64,000 nucleotides of DNA from Paenibacillus jilunlii. GTDB taxonomy: Bacteria; Bacillota; Bacilli; Paenibacillales; Paenibacillaceae. The stretch covers positions 61,561-125,560 of the forward strand of contig NZ_FNGM01000008.1 of assembly GCF_900102965.1 (NCBI RefSeq). Reading direction: 5' to 3'. The first letter of the stretch is position 1. The number at the start of each line of letters is the position of its first letter. The notes below the pieces were generated by a model that was given only the letters and a program-made list of their open reading frames with translations, was not told where the DNA came from and made no database searches. Positions 25,918-34,844 of the stretch are shown in pieces. A program made the translations under genes and the position numbers.

Positions 25918-27139
25918 CATTATTTATATTATAGGCATCGGTGAGGACGGAGCCGGAGGCTTGACCCCGGACAGTCTGAGCAAGGTGCAGAGGAGCGAGG
26001 TACTGCTCGGCGGGGAGAGGCAGCTGTCTTTTTTCGGCGGGTATCAAGGGGAAAAGATCGTTCTGAAGAACGGTCTGAAGGCTTTTGCCGATAAGCTGGA
26101 GGAAGTGTGGAAGGAGCGGCGTGCGGTGGTGCTGGCCTCCGGTGACCCGCTGTTCTTTGGGATTGCCGGGTATCTTGTCCGCAGATTCGGGCCGGAGCAT
26201 GTCGAGGTGATTCCGCATTACAGCAGTGTCCAGCTTGCTTTTGCCCGGCTTGGGGACAGCTGGCAGGATGCGGAGCTGGTCAGTCTGCACGGACGCCCGA
26301 TCCGGGGGTTGGCCCAGCGGATAGACGGCAAGCACAAAATCGCCCTGCTCACTGATGAAACCAACACCCCAGCGGTTATAGGCGCTTATTTGCGTGAATT
26401 CGGAATGACCGAATATGAAGCCTTTGTCTGTGAGCGGCTGGGCGGGGGCGAGGAGGTCTGCCGGTTCTGGGAACTGGATGAGCTGGAAAAAGGGACCTTT
26501 GCTCCCCTGAATGTGGTGATTCTGCGTTGGAAGCCGGGAAGCGGGACTGCGGCTCTGAGGCGCGGTTTTGCCTATCCCGATGAAGCTTTCCACCAGCGGC
26601 GCCCGGAAAAAGGTCTGATCACCAAGCGGGAGGTGCGCGCCCTAGTCCTGTCCGAGCTGAATTTGTTTGAAGAAGCGGTGGTCTGGGACATTGGCTCCGG
26701 TTCAGGAGCGGTGGCAGCCGAATGTGCGCGGATCGCCCGTTGTGGCAAGGTATACGCTTTGGAAAAAAACGCAGAGAATCTGCCGAATATGGAAGCTAAC
26801 CGCCGGGAATTCCGCGCCGATTTTGAGATTATCCATGACAAAGCACCGCAAGGCCTGGAACGGCTGCCGGACCCGGATGCCGTATTCATTGGCGGAAGCG
26901 GAGGCGAACTGCAGCATATTATTGCGCACTGTGCGCAGCGGCTGCGGCCGGAAGGACGGATCGTGATCGGGGCAATTACAATTGAGACCCTGTATACGGG
27001 CTTAGAGGCGCTGAAACTTGCCGGGATGGCCACCGGGGTAACACAGCTTCAGGCATCAAGGGGCAAGCCGATTCTCGGCATGACCCGTTTTGAGGGGATG
27101 AACCCTGTATACGTGGTAAGCGGGTACAGACAGGATTGA
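25910..27139 (+). CDS. cbiET: CbiE-CbiT fusion, precorrin-6Y C5,15-methyltransferase (decarboxylating)
   Basis: A 409-residue fusion, as in CobL. CbiE (about 1-205) has IIGIGEDGAGGLTPDS, GGERQLSFF, VLASGDPLFFGIAGYL and VIPHYSSVQLAFARLG. CbiT (about 210-409) has EVRALVLSELNL, the SAM motif WDIGSGSGAVAAECARIA and FIGGSGGEL. It methylates C5 and C15 and removes the C12 acetate carboxyl. It starts with GTG and overlaps cbiD by eight bases. After its stop comes a 278-base gap before cbiL. Confidence 0.93.
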   Translation: MADIIYIIGIGEDGAGGLTPDSLSKVQRSEVLLGGERQLSFFGGYQGEKIVLKNGLKAFADKLEEVWKERRAVVLASGDPLFFGIAGYLVRRFGPEHVEVIPHYSSVQLAFARLGDSWQDAELVSLHGRPIRGLAQRIDGKHKIALLTDETNTPAVIGAYLREFGMTEYEAFVCERLGGGEEVCRFWELDELEKGTFAPLNVVILRWKPGSGTAALRRGFAYPDEAFHQRRPEKGLITKREVRALVLSELNLFEEAVVWDIGSGSGAVAAECARIARCGKVYALEKNAENLPNMEANRREFRADFEIIHDKAPQGLERLPDPDAVFIGGSGGELQHIIAHCAQRLRPEGRIVIGAITIETLYTGLEALKLAGMATGVTQLQASRGKPILGMTRFEGMNPVYVVSGYRQD

Positions 27140-27189
27140 TTTTGATTTTTTTGCTGCCGGTGCTTTATCATCGGCCTTCCTGCTCGTTG

Positions 27190-27310
27190 GCAGCATTTGG
27201 CTCGTTGTACACTCTGTACTGCTTCTGGACTGCAGTTCGGCTATTTCGGCAAAACACAGGTATATCTGCGCTCAGTACAAATAGAATCACTTGCAACGTA
27301 CAGGGTGGTT
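27190..27310 (+). repeat. Class A dispersed element before cbiL
   Basis: The gap between cbiET and cbiL carries TGTACACTCTGTACTGC, GCGCTCAGTACAA and ACTTGCAACGTACAGG, related to the words at 15470-15715 and 20185-20325. No reliable gene, promoter or terminator is seen here. Confidence 0.4.
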
Positions 27311-27417
27311 TTTGCAGGAGTTTTGGAGGAAGTTGATGTCACTAGCCGCTGCCAGAAAGGGTTTAGCCTAGGCGTTGCTGCATAAATAGATTTTCTAAAC
27401 CTAAAGGAGGAGCGCTC

Positions 27418-28287
27418 ATGACCACAAGGTTACAAAAAAATAAGACGAAACATCAGCTGCACTCCATGGATGAGCAGGCCGCTCATGAAGAACGAATCAC
27501 CGAAGCGGCCATGCAGACTGCAGTTGAAGCGTATCATGCTGATGATGAGTATCCGCTGGTGGAGACTGAGCTTGCCCCAATCGGAACAGGCACCTTGTAC
27601 GGAGTGGGTGTAGGTCCAGGTGATCCCGAACTGATTACGCTCAAAGCCTGCCGTTTGCTGAGGGAATGTCCGGTAATTGCCTACCCGGCAACCAAAAAGG
27701 GCGGCAAATCCTATGCCCACGAAATTGTGGAGATGCATATCAAGGCGGATGAAAAAGTCATGCTGGGACTTGTCTTTCCGATGACTAAAGATCCCGGGCT
27801 GCTGGTAAGCGGCTGGAACCGTACGGCTGAGCTGTGCTGGAACGAGCTGAAGCAGGGCCGGGATGTGGCTTTTGTGACGGAGGGTGATCCGAATTTGTAC
27901 AGTACCTTCATTCATCTGGCCCGGTTGATGCAGGAGCTGCATCCTGGCGTGCCGGTCGTTTCAATTCCGGGAATATCGTCGGTGCTGGGCGCCGCTGCCG
28001 CACTTGGGCAGCCTCTTGCCGATGGCGATCAGCGGGTGGGGATTATTCCGGCTACAGAGGACCGCGAGGCCCTGAAGGAAGCGCTGCTGCATCATGATAC
28101 GGTGGTGTTTTTGAAGGTGGCGAAGGTGCTGGATCTGCTGCTGGATGTGCTCGATGAGCTCGGGCTTGCGGGAAAAGCATCCGTCGTGACCAAGGTAACC
28201 TCTCCGAATGAAACGGTGTGGCGGGACGCCCGCGACCTGCGCGGCCAAGAGCTCGAATACCTGAGCCTGATGGTGGTGAGCAAATGA
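27418..28287 (+). CDS. cbiL: Precorrin-2 C20-methyltransferase CbiL/CobI
   Basis: A 289-residue SAM-dependent methyltransferase. The core begins after about 55 extra N-terminal residues at GTLYGVGVGPGDPELITLKACRLLRE, followed by YPATKKGGKSYAHEIV, VAFVTEGDPNLYSTFIHL and SIPGISSVLGAAAALGQPL. It adds the C20 methyl to cobalt-factor II. AAAGGAGGAGC gives a strong ribosome site, so the extension is likely genuine. The stop overlaps the next start (ATGA). Confidence 0.93.
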   Translation: MTTRLQKNKTKHQLHSMDEQAAHEERITEAAMQTAVEAYHADDEYPLVETELAPIGTGTLYGVGVGPGDPELITLKACRLLRECPVIAYPATKKGGKSYAHEIVEMHIKADEKVMLGLVFPMTKDPGLLVSGWNRTAELCWNELKQGRDVAFVTEGDPNLYSTFIHLARLMQELHPGVPVVSIPGISSVLGAAAALGQPLADGDQRVGIIPATEDREALKEALLHHDTVVFLKVAKVLDLLLDVLDELGLAGKASVVTKVTSPNETVWRDARDLRGQELEYLSLMVVSK

Positions 28288-29087
28288 CGGCGGCTGGCTT
28301 GGAACCCAAGGTATATATCGTAGGTGCAGGGCCGGGTGATCCCGAGCTGATTACGGTAAAAGGCAGCCGCATCCTGCGTTCTGCAGATGTTGTGCTCTAC
28401 GCGGATTCACTGGTCAGCGGGGAGCTGATCGCCAGTGTGAGGCCGGAAGCCGAGGTGCTGCAAAGCTCGGGAATGGATCTGGAGCAGCAGGTGGAGATCA
28501 TGACCGCAGCAGTGAAGGCCGGTAAAAGCGTAGCCCGTATCCATACCGGTGACCCTTCCATGTACGGGGCAATCCTGGAGCAGATGTCGCTGCTGAAGCT
28601 GTGCGGTGTCAGCTATGAGATCGTGCCGGGGGTCAGCTCTGTTTTTGCTTCGGCGGCTGCGCTGGGTGCAGAGCTGACTGTGCCGGAGCTGACGCAGACA
28701 GTAATTCTGACCCGTGCCGAAGGGCGGACGCCGGTCCCGGAGCGCGAGCAGCTGCGGCAGCTGGCGGCGCATCACTGCACCGTAGCCCTGTTCCTCAGCG
28801 CTTCGCTGGCTGAACATGCGGCAGCGGAATTTCTCGCTGCCGGGTGGAGTCCCGATACGCCTATCGCTGTGGTGAAGCGGGCAACCTGGCCGGACCAGCA
28901 GATTCTGCGGACCACCGTGGCGCGCCTGGCAGCCGACCTGCGCGAAGCGGGCATCACCATGCATGCGATGATCCTCGCAGGCTGGGCGCTGGACCCGGCG
29001 CTTACGGACCGTGACCAGCACCGCTCGAAGCTGTATGACAAGACCTTTACCCACGGCTGCCGGGAAGGAATCGAAGCCGATGGCTAA
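28284..29087 (+). CDS. cbiF: Precorrin-4 C11-methyltransferase CbiF/CobM
   Basis: A 267-residue methyltransferase with VYIVGAGPGDPELITVKGSRIL, VVLYADSLVS, ARIHTGDPSMYGAILEQM, VPGVSSVFASAAALGAELTVPE and a C-terminal AMILAGWALDP. It methylates C11. The start ATG overlaps the cbiL stop by four bases; a longer reading would begin inside cbiL. It shows no visible anomalies. Confidence 0.93.
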   Translation: MTAAGLEPKVYIVGAGPGDPELITVKGSRILRSADVVLYADSLVSGELIASVRPEAEVLQSSGMDLEQQVEIMTAAVKAGKSVARIHTGDPSMYGAILEQMSLLKLCGVSYEIVPGVSSVFASAAALGAELTVPELTQTVILTRAEGRTPVPEREQLRQLAAHHCTVALFLSASLAEHAAAEFLAAGWSPDTPIAVVKRATWPDQQILRTTVARLAADLREAGITMHAMILAGWALDPALTDRDQHRSKLYDKTFTHGCREGIEADG

Positions 29088-30195
29088 GCGGTATGCAGCC
29101 GTTGCGATTACTGTGAATGGTATCCGGCTGGCGCTGAAGCTGGGTGAACGGCTGGGGGATACCGAGGTTTTTTGCTGCGCCAAGTACTATGGAAACGTAC
29201 AGCAAGCTGCGGGCCATGGGCAGGTGTTTGCGGAGCCGGTCAGAGAACTGCTGCCGAAGCTGTTCCGGCAGTACGAAGGGCTTATACTGTTTTTTTCGCT
29301 GGGGGCGGCAGTCCGGCTGATTGCTCCCCTGCTGGCGGATAAAAGAACCGACCCCGCCGTCATCGTCATTGACGAACGCGGAGAACATGTAATCAGCATG
29401 CTGTCCGGCCACTTGGGCGGGGCCAACAGGCTTACGCGGCAGGTTGCGCAGCTGCTGGACAGCCATCCGGTGATCACTACCGCCTCCGATGTGCAGGGCA
29501 CCTTCGCTGTGGATCTGCTCGGCTCGGAGTTCGGCTGGCGCGCAGAGAGCTTCGCAGCCATGAAAACAGTCAGCGCCGCCCTGGTCAACGGGGAAGCCGT
29601 GGCCTTCCTGCAGGAGAGCGGCGAACGCGGCTGGCTGCCGCCCGGTGCGGTGCTGCCAGAGCATGTCCGCCTCTGCGGAAGCATGGCGGAGCTGCTGGAA
29701 GCGCCGTTCAGCGCGGCGGTCGTGGTCACGGACCGGCAGCTGCCGGTGCCGGAGACAGCGGTTCTTGGAGAGCGGACTGTAGTCTACCATCCACGCAGTC
29801 TAGTGATCGGGCTCGGCTGCAACCGCGGGACCCCGCAGGAGGAGCTTGAGGCGGTGGTGCTGGGTACGCTGGCGGAGCTGGGGCTTTCGCTTCTTAGCGT
29901 CCGCAATGTTGCCACTGCTGCGATCAAAGGCGATGAGGCCGGTCTTCTGGCCTTGTGCGCCAAATACGGCTGGGAGCTGGCACTGTTTTCGCCGGAGCAG
30001 CTGAATACGGTGGTGCTGGAGCGGCCCTCGGAGATTGTTTTTAAGGCTACGGGAGCTTATGGTGTCTGTGAGCCGGCAGCCCTGTTGTCCTCAGGTGCCC
30101 GCGATCTGGTGCTGAAGAAGAAAAAAAGCGGCAATGCGACCATTGCAGTAGCGAGAGTCAGCTTTGCAGAAACGGAGGGGAACCAGAATGAATGA
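29080..30195 (+). CDS. cbiG: Cobalt-precorrin-5A hydrolase CbiG
   Basis: A 371-residue protein that opens the delta-lactone and releases acetaldehyde. The N-terminal domain has FFSLGAAVRLIAPLLADKR, VIVIDERGEHVISMLSGHLGGANRLT and TTASDVQGT; the C-terminal domain has GLGCNRGTPQEEL, SVRNVATAAIKGDEAGL, SPEQLN and GAYGVCEPAAL. ATG 29080 follows GGGAAGGA and overlaps cbiF by eight bases. Presence of CbiG with CbiD indicates the oxygen-independent route. Confidence 0.93.
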   Translation: MAKRYAAVAITVNGIRLALKLGERLGDTEVFCCAKYYGNVQQAAGHGQVFAEPVRELLPKLFRQYEGLILFFSLGAAVRLIAPLLADKRTDPAVIVIDERGEHVISMLSGHLGGANRLTRQVAQLLDSHPVITTASDVQGTFAVDLLGSEFGWRAESFAAMKTVSAALVNGEAVAFLQESGERGWLPPGAVLPEHVRLCGSMAELLEAPFSAAVVVTDRQLPVPETAVLGERTVVYHPRSLVIGLGCNRGTPQEELEAVVLGTLAELGLSLLSVRNVATAAIKGDEAGLLALCAKYGWELALFSPEQLNTVVLERPSEIVFKATGAYGVCEPAALLSSGARDLVLKKKKSGNATIAVARVSFAETEGNQNE

Positions 30196-31915
30196 GCGGA
30201 GCAGACCGGAACAGCTTCCCCAGCACCGTCCGCGTTTTGTGGTAGCCGGAACAGGCAGCGGTTCGGGCAAAACAACGGTGACACTCGGACTGCTGCGGGC
30301 TTTTGCCCGGCGCGGCCTTACAGTACAGGCCTTCAAATGCGGTCCGGATTATATTGATCCAGCCTACCACGCGGCTGTAACGGGCCGGACTGCCCGTAAT
30401 CTGGATTCCTGGATGACCTCGGGCGGATATATGCTGGAGTATTTTTTGCGTTCCTCTGAGGCAGCTGACCTGTCCGTAATTGAAGGGGTTATGGGGTTGT
30501 ACGACGGCAAAGAGGCGACTGCGCTTACCGGATCAACGGCGGAAATTGCCCTCCTTACAGGAAGTCCGGTGCTGCTGGTAGTGGATGTGCGCAGCATGGG
30601 ACGCAGTGCGGCCGCAATCGTGCTGGGCTTTCAGCAGTTGGAGCCGGGGCTGCGCATCGCTGCGGTGATCGTGAACCGCTGCGGGAGCGCCAGCCATTAC
30701 CGGACGGTTAAAGCCTCGATTGAAGCTGCTTGTGGCATACCGGTCATCGGCTGGCTGGCACGGGATGAGGGTCTGGATATCCCGGAACGGCACCTGGGGC
30801 TGCTGCCTGCCGTGGAACGCGGCGAGCTGGAGCCTTTATTTGACCGTGCCGCCGACTTGCTGGAGGCAGGGACCGATCTGGATGTGCTGCTGCAAATCGC
30901 TGCGGCAGCATCTGTCCTGCACTATCCGGCGGCGGGTGAAATCCTTCCGGTAGAGGGTTCTACGGAAGAGAATCCGTCAGAGAGTGATCCGGCGGCCAGG
31001 AAGCATCTTCAGGAAACAGGCGGGCAAGATGCACAGGAACCTCCGGGTGTACTGCCAGCCGCCGCACATTATCCTGCGGCAGCTGCTAAGATCCTTCAGG
31101 AAACAGGCGGGCAAGATGCACAGGAACCTCCGGGTGTACTGCCAGCTGCTGCCGCACATTATCCTGTGGCAGCTGCTAAGAAAGCCGGTAATATACAGTG
31201 CTATCCTCCCTTGGATAACGCTGCTCCCCAAGCTTTCGCCTCGGTAAATGACCCTGCGCCGGTCATTGCCGTTGCACAGGATGCGGCGTTCAATTTTTAT
31301 TACGCCGACAATCTGGAGCTGCTGGCCCGCGCGGGGGCCCGGCTGGCTCTGTTCAGTCCGCTCAGCGGCGAGGGCATCCCGCCGGAGGCGGACGGGATTT
31401 ACCTCGGCGGCGGGTTTCCAGAGGAATTCGCCGCCACAATCGCCGGGAATTCGGCCTTCTTGCTCGGCCTAAGGGCAGCGGCAGCAGCTGGTATGCCGCT
31501 GTATGCGGAATGCGGCGGCTATATGGTGCTGGCCCGCAGCCTTACCGACCGCGCCGGGGCTGTGCATGAGATGGCCGGGATTATTCCCGCCCATACGGTC
31601 ATGCAGGACCGGCGCACCGCACTCGGCTACCGCGAAGTCACCGCGCGGGCCGATTGCCTGCTGCTGAAGCAGGGCGAGCGCCTGCGCGGGCACGAGTTCC
31701 ACTATTCCCTGATGAGCTATTCGCCCGGGGAACCGCGGTTGTACGCTTATGACAGCAGCGGACGAAGCGGCAGCCAGCCGGAGGGTTATGCCCAGGGCAA
31801 TGTCATGGCTGCCTATGCGCATATACATCTGGCTTCCCATATCCCGGCGGCAATCCGGCTGGTAGAAGCCTGCCGCAGCTACCACGGGAGTAACAAAGAC
31901 ATGCTGTGCACATAG
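30188..31915 (+). CDS. cbiA: Cobyrinic acid a,c-diamide synthase CbiA/CobB, with expanded linker
   Basis: A 575-residue amidotransferase (usually about 455). The synthetase domain has Walker A GTGSGSGKTT (21-30), CGPDYIDPAYH and VIEGVMGLYDG. The glutaminase domain has the Cys442 nucleophile in LYAECGGYM and HEFHYS (His502/505). Between them an Ala/Glu/Pro-rich linker of over 100 residues contains a two-copy duplication (31004-31180). It amidates the a and c side chains, ending the ring part of the pathway. Start ATG 30188 follows GGAGGGG and overlaps cbiG by eight bases. Confidence 0.92.
   Translation: MNERSRPEQLPQHRPRFVVAGTGSGSGKTTVTLGLLRAFARRGLTVQAFKCGPDYIDPAYHAAVTGRTARNLDSWMTSGGYMLEYFLRSSEAADLSVIEGVMGLYDGKEATALTGSTAEIALLTGSPVLLVVDVRSMGRSAAAIVLGFQQLEPGLRIAAVIVNRCGSASHYRTVKASIEAACGIPVIGWLARDEGLDIPERHLGLLPAVERGELEPLFDRAADLLEAGTDLDVLLQIAAAASVLHYPAAGEILPVEGSTEENPSESDPAARKHLQETGGQDAQEPPGVLPAAAHYPAAAAKILQETGGQDAQEPPGVLPAAAAHYPVAAAKKAGNIQCYPPLDNAAPQAFASVNDPAPVIAVAQDAAFNFYYADNLELLARAGARLALFSPLSGEGIPPEADGIYLGGGFPEEFAATIAGNSAFLLGLRAAAAAGMPLYAECGGYMVLARSLTDRAGAVHEMAGIIPAHTVMQDRRTALGYREVTARADCLLLKQGERLRGHEFHYSLMSYSPGEPRLYAYDSSGRSGSQPEGYAQGNVMAAYAHIHLASHIPAAIRLVEACRSYHGSNKDMLCT
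31004..31180 (+). repeat. Tandem duplication in the cbiA linker
   Basis: Copy 1 is 31004-31090 (87 bp) and copy 2 31091-31180 (90 bp). Both encode LQETGGQDAQEPPGVLPAAA-HYP-type sequence, differ by one added GCT codon and a few bases, and keep the frame. The near identity points to a recent duplication. Confidence 0.9.
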
Positions 31916-32039
31916 GCTAATGCCCCCTGTAGAGCTGAGCCAGAATAAACCGCATGATCCCGGCATGTAAACCCGGTTCATGCGCGCAGTTGGAGGCGGA
32001 TGAGCTGCAAGATCCGCTAGAGCCTGAGTGCTAAGTGGA

Positions 32040-32286
32040 GAAAGTAAAACTAATTCGCCGATAATTGCTTCAAAAAGAGATTTAGTGGGAATTTCTCCAT
32101 TTAATTCAAACGAGTTTTCGATATCAGGAGCTATTTAGCCAGAATAAGTCTACTTTTTCCAACTACGGGTGCCCGTCCAGCGAAACGGCACCGAGTAAGT
32201 GTACTTTTTCCACTTTAGTTAGCTCAGCCCGGCCGGAGCACGCCCGCAAGGCAGATTCACTCAGCCCGGCCGGAGCACGCCCGCAA
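32040..32286 (+). repeat. Class B dispersed elements plus a 27-bp direct repeat
   Basis: The 536-base gap after cbiA has no gene. Words such as AAGTCTACTTTTTCCAACTA with GGGTGCCCG, then GTGTACTTTTTCCACTTTAG, recur at about 34845-34885 and 62845-62995. A separate exact 27-bp repeat, starting CTCAGCCCGGCCGGAGCACG, occupies 32223-32249 and 32260-32286 (period 37). Confidence 0.55.
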
Positions 32287-32348
32287 ACATTCCATTTCTC
32301 GGGAGCAAGGCTGCTTTGAATCCAGTTTCTTTTTCATATGTCAACCGC

Positions 32349-32377
32349 TTGTCACATATCTGTCTGCAACGTATAAT
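32349..32377 (+). promoter_or_regulatory. Promoter of the fructokinase gene
   Basis: The -35 TTGTCA (32349-32354) and -10 TATAAT (32372-32377) are 17 bases apart and precede the GTG start by about 75 bases. Confidence 0.7.
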
Positions 32378-32451
32378 AAGGTCGAGAGAACGCTTTATTA
32401 CACGGGGCCAAATCTTTGGCTGAACGTTTATGGTGAAGGGAGACTGCTGCA

Positions 32452-33333
32452 GTGAAGGTACTTGGAGCAATTGAAGCAGGGGGAACAAAGTTTGTATGCG
32501 GGATAGGAAATGAGGACGGGACGATTATTGACCGGGTCAGCTTTCCGACAACTACGCCTGAGGAAACGATGGGGCTTGTGCTGGACTATTTTACCGGCAA
32601 AAATGTGGAAGCGATCGGCATAGGCTCATTCGGACCGATTGATCCGGTAATTGGCAGCCCGACCTACGGCTACATTACAACCACACCGAAGCCTCATTGG
32701 GGGCAATACAATCTAGTGGGAACAGTTGCCGGGCATTTTTCTGTGCCTATCGGGTTCGATACGGATGTGAACGGTGCGGCGCTGGGGGAATATACGTGGG
32801 GAGCGGCCCAAGGGCTGGACAGCTGCCTGTATATCACAGTCGGGACAGGAATTGGAGCGGGTGCAGTAGTGGGAGGCAAGCTGGTCCATGGCTTGTCCCA
32901 TCCTGAAATGGGGCATATTCTTGTGCGCCGCCATCCGGAAGACCAGTTTGAAGGCTTCTGCCCTTATCACAGCGATTGCCTGGAAGGGTTGGCGGCAGGT
33001 CCGGCGATTGGCAAACGCTGGGGCAAACCGGCAGGCGAGCTGCCTGCGGATCATCCGGCGTGGGCGATGGAAGCCCACTACCTGGCGCACGCGCTGATGA
33101 ATTATGTGCTGATTCTGTCCCCGCAGAAGATTGTGATGGGCGGCGGCGTCATGAAGCAGAGCCAGCTTTTCCCGCTTATTCATACTAAGCTTCAGGAGCT
33201 GCTGGGCGGCTATGTGCAGCATCCTGCACTGAACGAGGGTATCGGCAGTTATATTGTTCCGCCTCAGCTGGGGGACAATGCAGGTCTGTCCGGAGCGCTT
33301 GGACTGGCTAAGCTGGCACTGGACCGGGAGTAG
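32452..33333 (+). CDS. scrK: ROK-family fructokinase
   Basis: A 293-residue ROK kinase (ScrK/GmuE/YdhR-like). It has the ATP loop AIEAGGTKFVCGIG, the catalytic FDTDVNGAALGEYTWG, the GTGIGAG loop and the ROK zinc site GHILVRRHPEDQFEGFCPYHSDCLEGLAAGPA. It phosphorylates fructose to fructose-6-phosphate. The start is GTG with GAAGGGA upstream; it has its own promoter and no linked transporter. Substrate could include mannose. Confidence 0.9.
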   Translation: MKVLGAIEAGGTKFVCGIGNEDGTIIDRVSFPTTTPEETMGLVLDYFTGKNVEAIGIGSFGPIDPVIGSPTYGYITTTPKPHWGQYNLVGTVAGHFSVPIGFDTDVNGAALGEYTWGAAQGLDSCLYITVGTGIGAGAVVGGKLVHGLSHPEMGHILVRRHPEDQFEGFCPYHSDCLEGLAAGPAIGKRWGKPAGELPADHPAWAMEAHYLAHALMNYVLILSPQKIVMGGGVMKQSQLFPLIHTKLQELLGGYVQHPALNEGIGSYIVPPQLGDNAGLSGALGLAKLALDRE

Positions 33334-33364
33334 TCTGAAGCCAAGGATAAGGATTGGTTTGTTT

Positions 33365-33445
33365 TACATCGTAATGTATCTTTATATTTCTGCTGAAACG
33401 CATAATCTTCCCGTGAGGAACAGACAAGCCGTTTCTAGTTAGTAT
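33365..33445 (+). repeat. Class C dispersed element (copy 1)
   Basis: TTTATATTTCTGCTGAAACG followed about 25 bases later by AAGCCGTTTCTAGTTAGTAT can fold back through GAAACG/CGTTTC. A sister copy lies at 59437-59512. Confidence 0.45.
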
Positions 33446-33511
33446 AAAAAGAGATTGACTGTTTCTCAATATATGGGTATTGTAGCATTAACAGTATAGC
33501 ATTCCAGAGGA

Positions 33512-33551
33512 AGCACCTCTTTCACATCATTTGTGGGAGAGGTGTTTTTTT
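33512..33551 (+). terminator. Terminator downstream of the fructokinase gene
   Basis: The arms CACCTCT/AGAGGTG, extended inward by TTCACA/TTGTGG, are followed by seven T. It lies about 180 bases past the kinase stop, beyond the class C element. Confidence 0.75.
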
Positions 33552-33689
33552 GTATGCAGATATAAGGCGGTATAAGCTTCAACTCTATATCGGCCTTACA
33601 TTTGCCGGTGAAGGATCTGTCTAAGGTACCGATCATCCGGTGCATTTCGGGATTATGCATGCTGTAAGACAAGGAAGGTAGGGATTGGG

Positions 33690-34709
33690 ATGCAGATTGT
33701 ATTTATGAACCGTTTGTCGAGAATGTCAGGGGCCGACCAAGAGGTATTTGCCCAGCTCTGGATTGGGGAAGAAGAAGGCATCTGGCGCCTTGGCTGGCGC
33801 GATTTCTCCGGATCAGAGGAAACCGGGGACAGCTTGTGGTATGAAGGCGGCTCCTGGAATGAGATGCTCTGCGTCTACCGGCATGAACTGGCGGTGAAGA
33901 TGGGTGATGGTTACCGGCCTCTAATCGATGGCGCCTTTCACGATGAAGACAGCCTGTCCGGCAGCCGCAATCAGGAACAGCTCAAGCTGCAGTATTTCAG
34001 CGAGCAGCATAGCAATGAATCCGTCTATGATGAGCTCTGCTCCTGGCGCCGGGGCAAAGCCTCCAGCGAGCGGAAAGCGCCTTACATTCTTGCCAGCAAC
34101 CGCCTGCTGCGGATGCTCAGCGCTTTTCTTCCCCGCACCCTGGAGGAACTGCTGCAGATTCCCGGTGTAGGCGAGGGCAAGGCCTCGCAATACGGCGAAG
34201 ACTGGCTGGGCATCACTTCGGCTGCAGAGAGGGAGCATGGCTTTCCGCTGGGCTGGGTGCATGAAGCCGTTGACGAGGAGCGCTTTGTGTCCTGGCAGTA
34301 CAAGCAGAAGGAGCTGAAATACAAGAAGCAGCTGGAGCGGCTGCGGCTGCGCAGGGTTTTGCTGCAGGGAATCGGGGAAGGCCTTGGGTTAGAGCAGCTG
34401 AAGGCAGTGAGTGGTGTAAGCCGCCGCGAAGTGCTTGAAGCGGTAGAGGAGCTGGAGAAGGACGGTTATTCCGTCGAAAAGCTCATTGCTCTGGAACTGG
34501 CTGAGGTATCGTCCAGCGAGCAAGCCAGCGTATGGACTGCCTATGAGCTGATGGGGGATACCTTTCTCAAGCCTGTACTTTACAAGGCCTACGGGGAAGG
34601 GTTCTCGCCTGCGGAAGGGCTGGATATGTATTATGAACGGCTGCGGCTGATCCGCATCCGCTACCGGCGGGGACAAGCAGCCCAGCTGGAAGCGGCGACG
34701 AATTTATAA
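33690..34709 (+). CDS. HRDC-domain protein
   Basis: A 339-residue protein of unknown role. Residues about 112-185 form an HRDC domain (YDELCSWRRGKASSERKAPYILASNRLLRML to LLQIPGVGEGKASQYGEDWLG), a nucleic-acid-binding helical bundle found in RecQ and RNase D. A Lys/Arg/Leu-rich helix (about 208-225) leads to an HTH-like C-terminus (LEQLKAVSGVSRREVLEAVEELEKDGY) like the helix-turn-helix at the end of some RecQ proteins. No helicase or nuclease motifs are present. AAGGTAGGG precedes the ATG. Confidence 0.75.
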   Translation: MQIVFMNRLSRMSGADQEVFAQLWIGEEEGIWRLGWRDFSGSEETGDSLWYEGGSWNEMLCVYRHELAVKMGDGYRPLIDGAFHDEDSLSGSRNQEQLKLQYFSEQHSNESVYDELCSWRRGKASSERKAPYILASNRLLRMLSAFLPRTLEELLQIPGVGEGKASQYGEDWLGITSAAEREHGFPLGWVHEAVDEERFVSWQYKQKELKYKKQLERLRLRRVLLQGIGEGLGLEQLKAVSGVSRREVLEAVEELEKDGYSVEKLIALELAEVSSSEQASVWTAYELMGDTFLKPVLYKAYGEGFSPAEGLDMYYERLRLIRIRYRRGQAAQLEAATNL

Positions 34710-34844
34710 TTACCTAGAGTTTGCGCCAGCAGGAATTTAACGGGCAGCTTGCCTGCATTTCTTAGGTCCAGCTTATAATTGTATTGTATGAGTTTGTACC
34801 TTTTCCTGCATAGGAGCTTCCATAAGCCGAATGAGCTGGATTAG

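Noticed and set aside
27136..27336. 66-residue reading frame after cbiET
   Set aside because: No ribosome site, and it lies over class A repeat words; likely chance.
32223..32286. CRISPR-like direct repeat
   Set aside because: Only two copies with a 10-base interval; spacer length and cas genes are missing.
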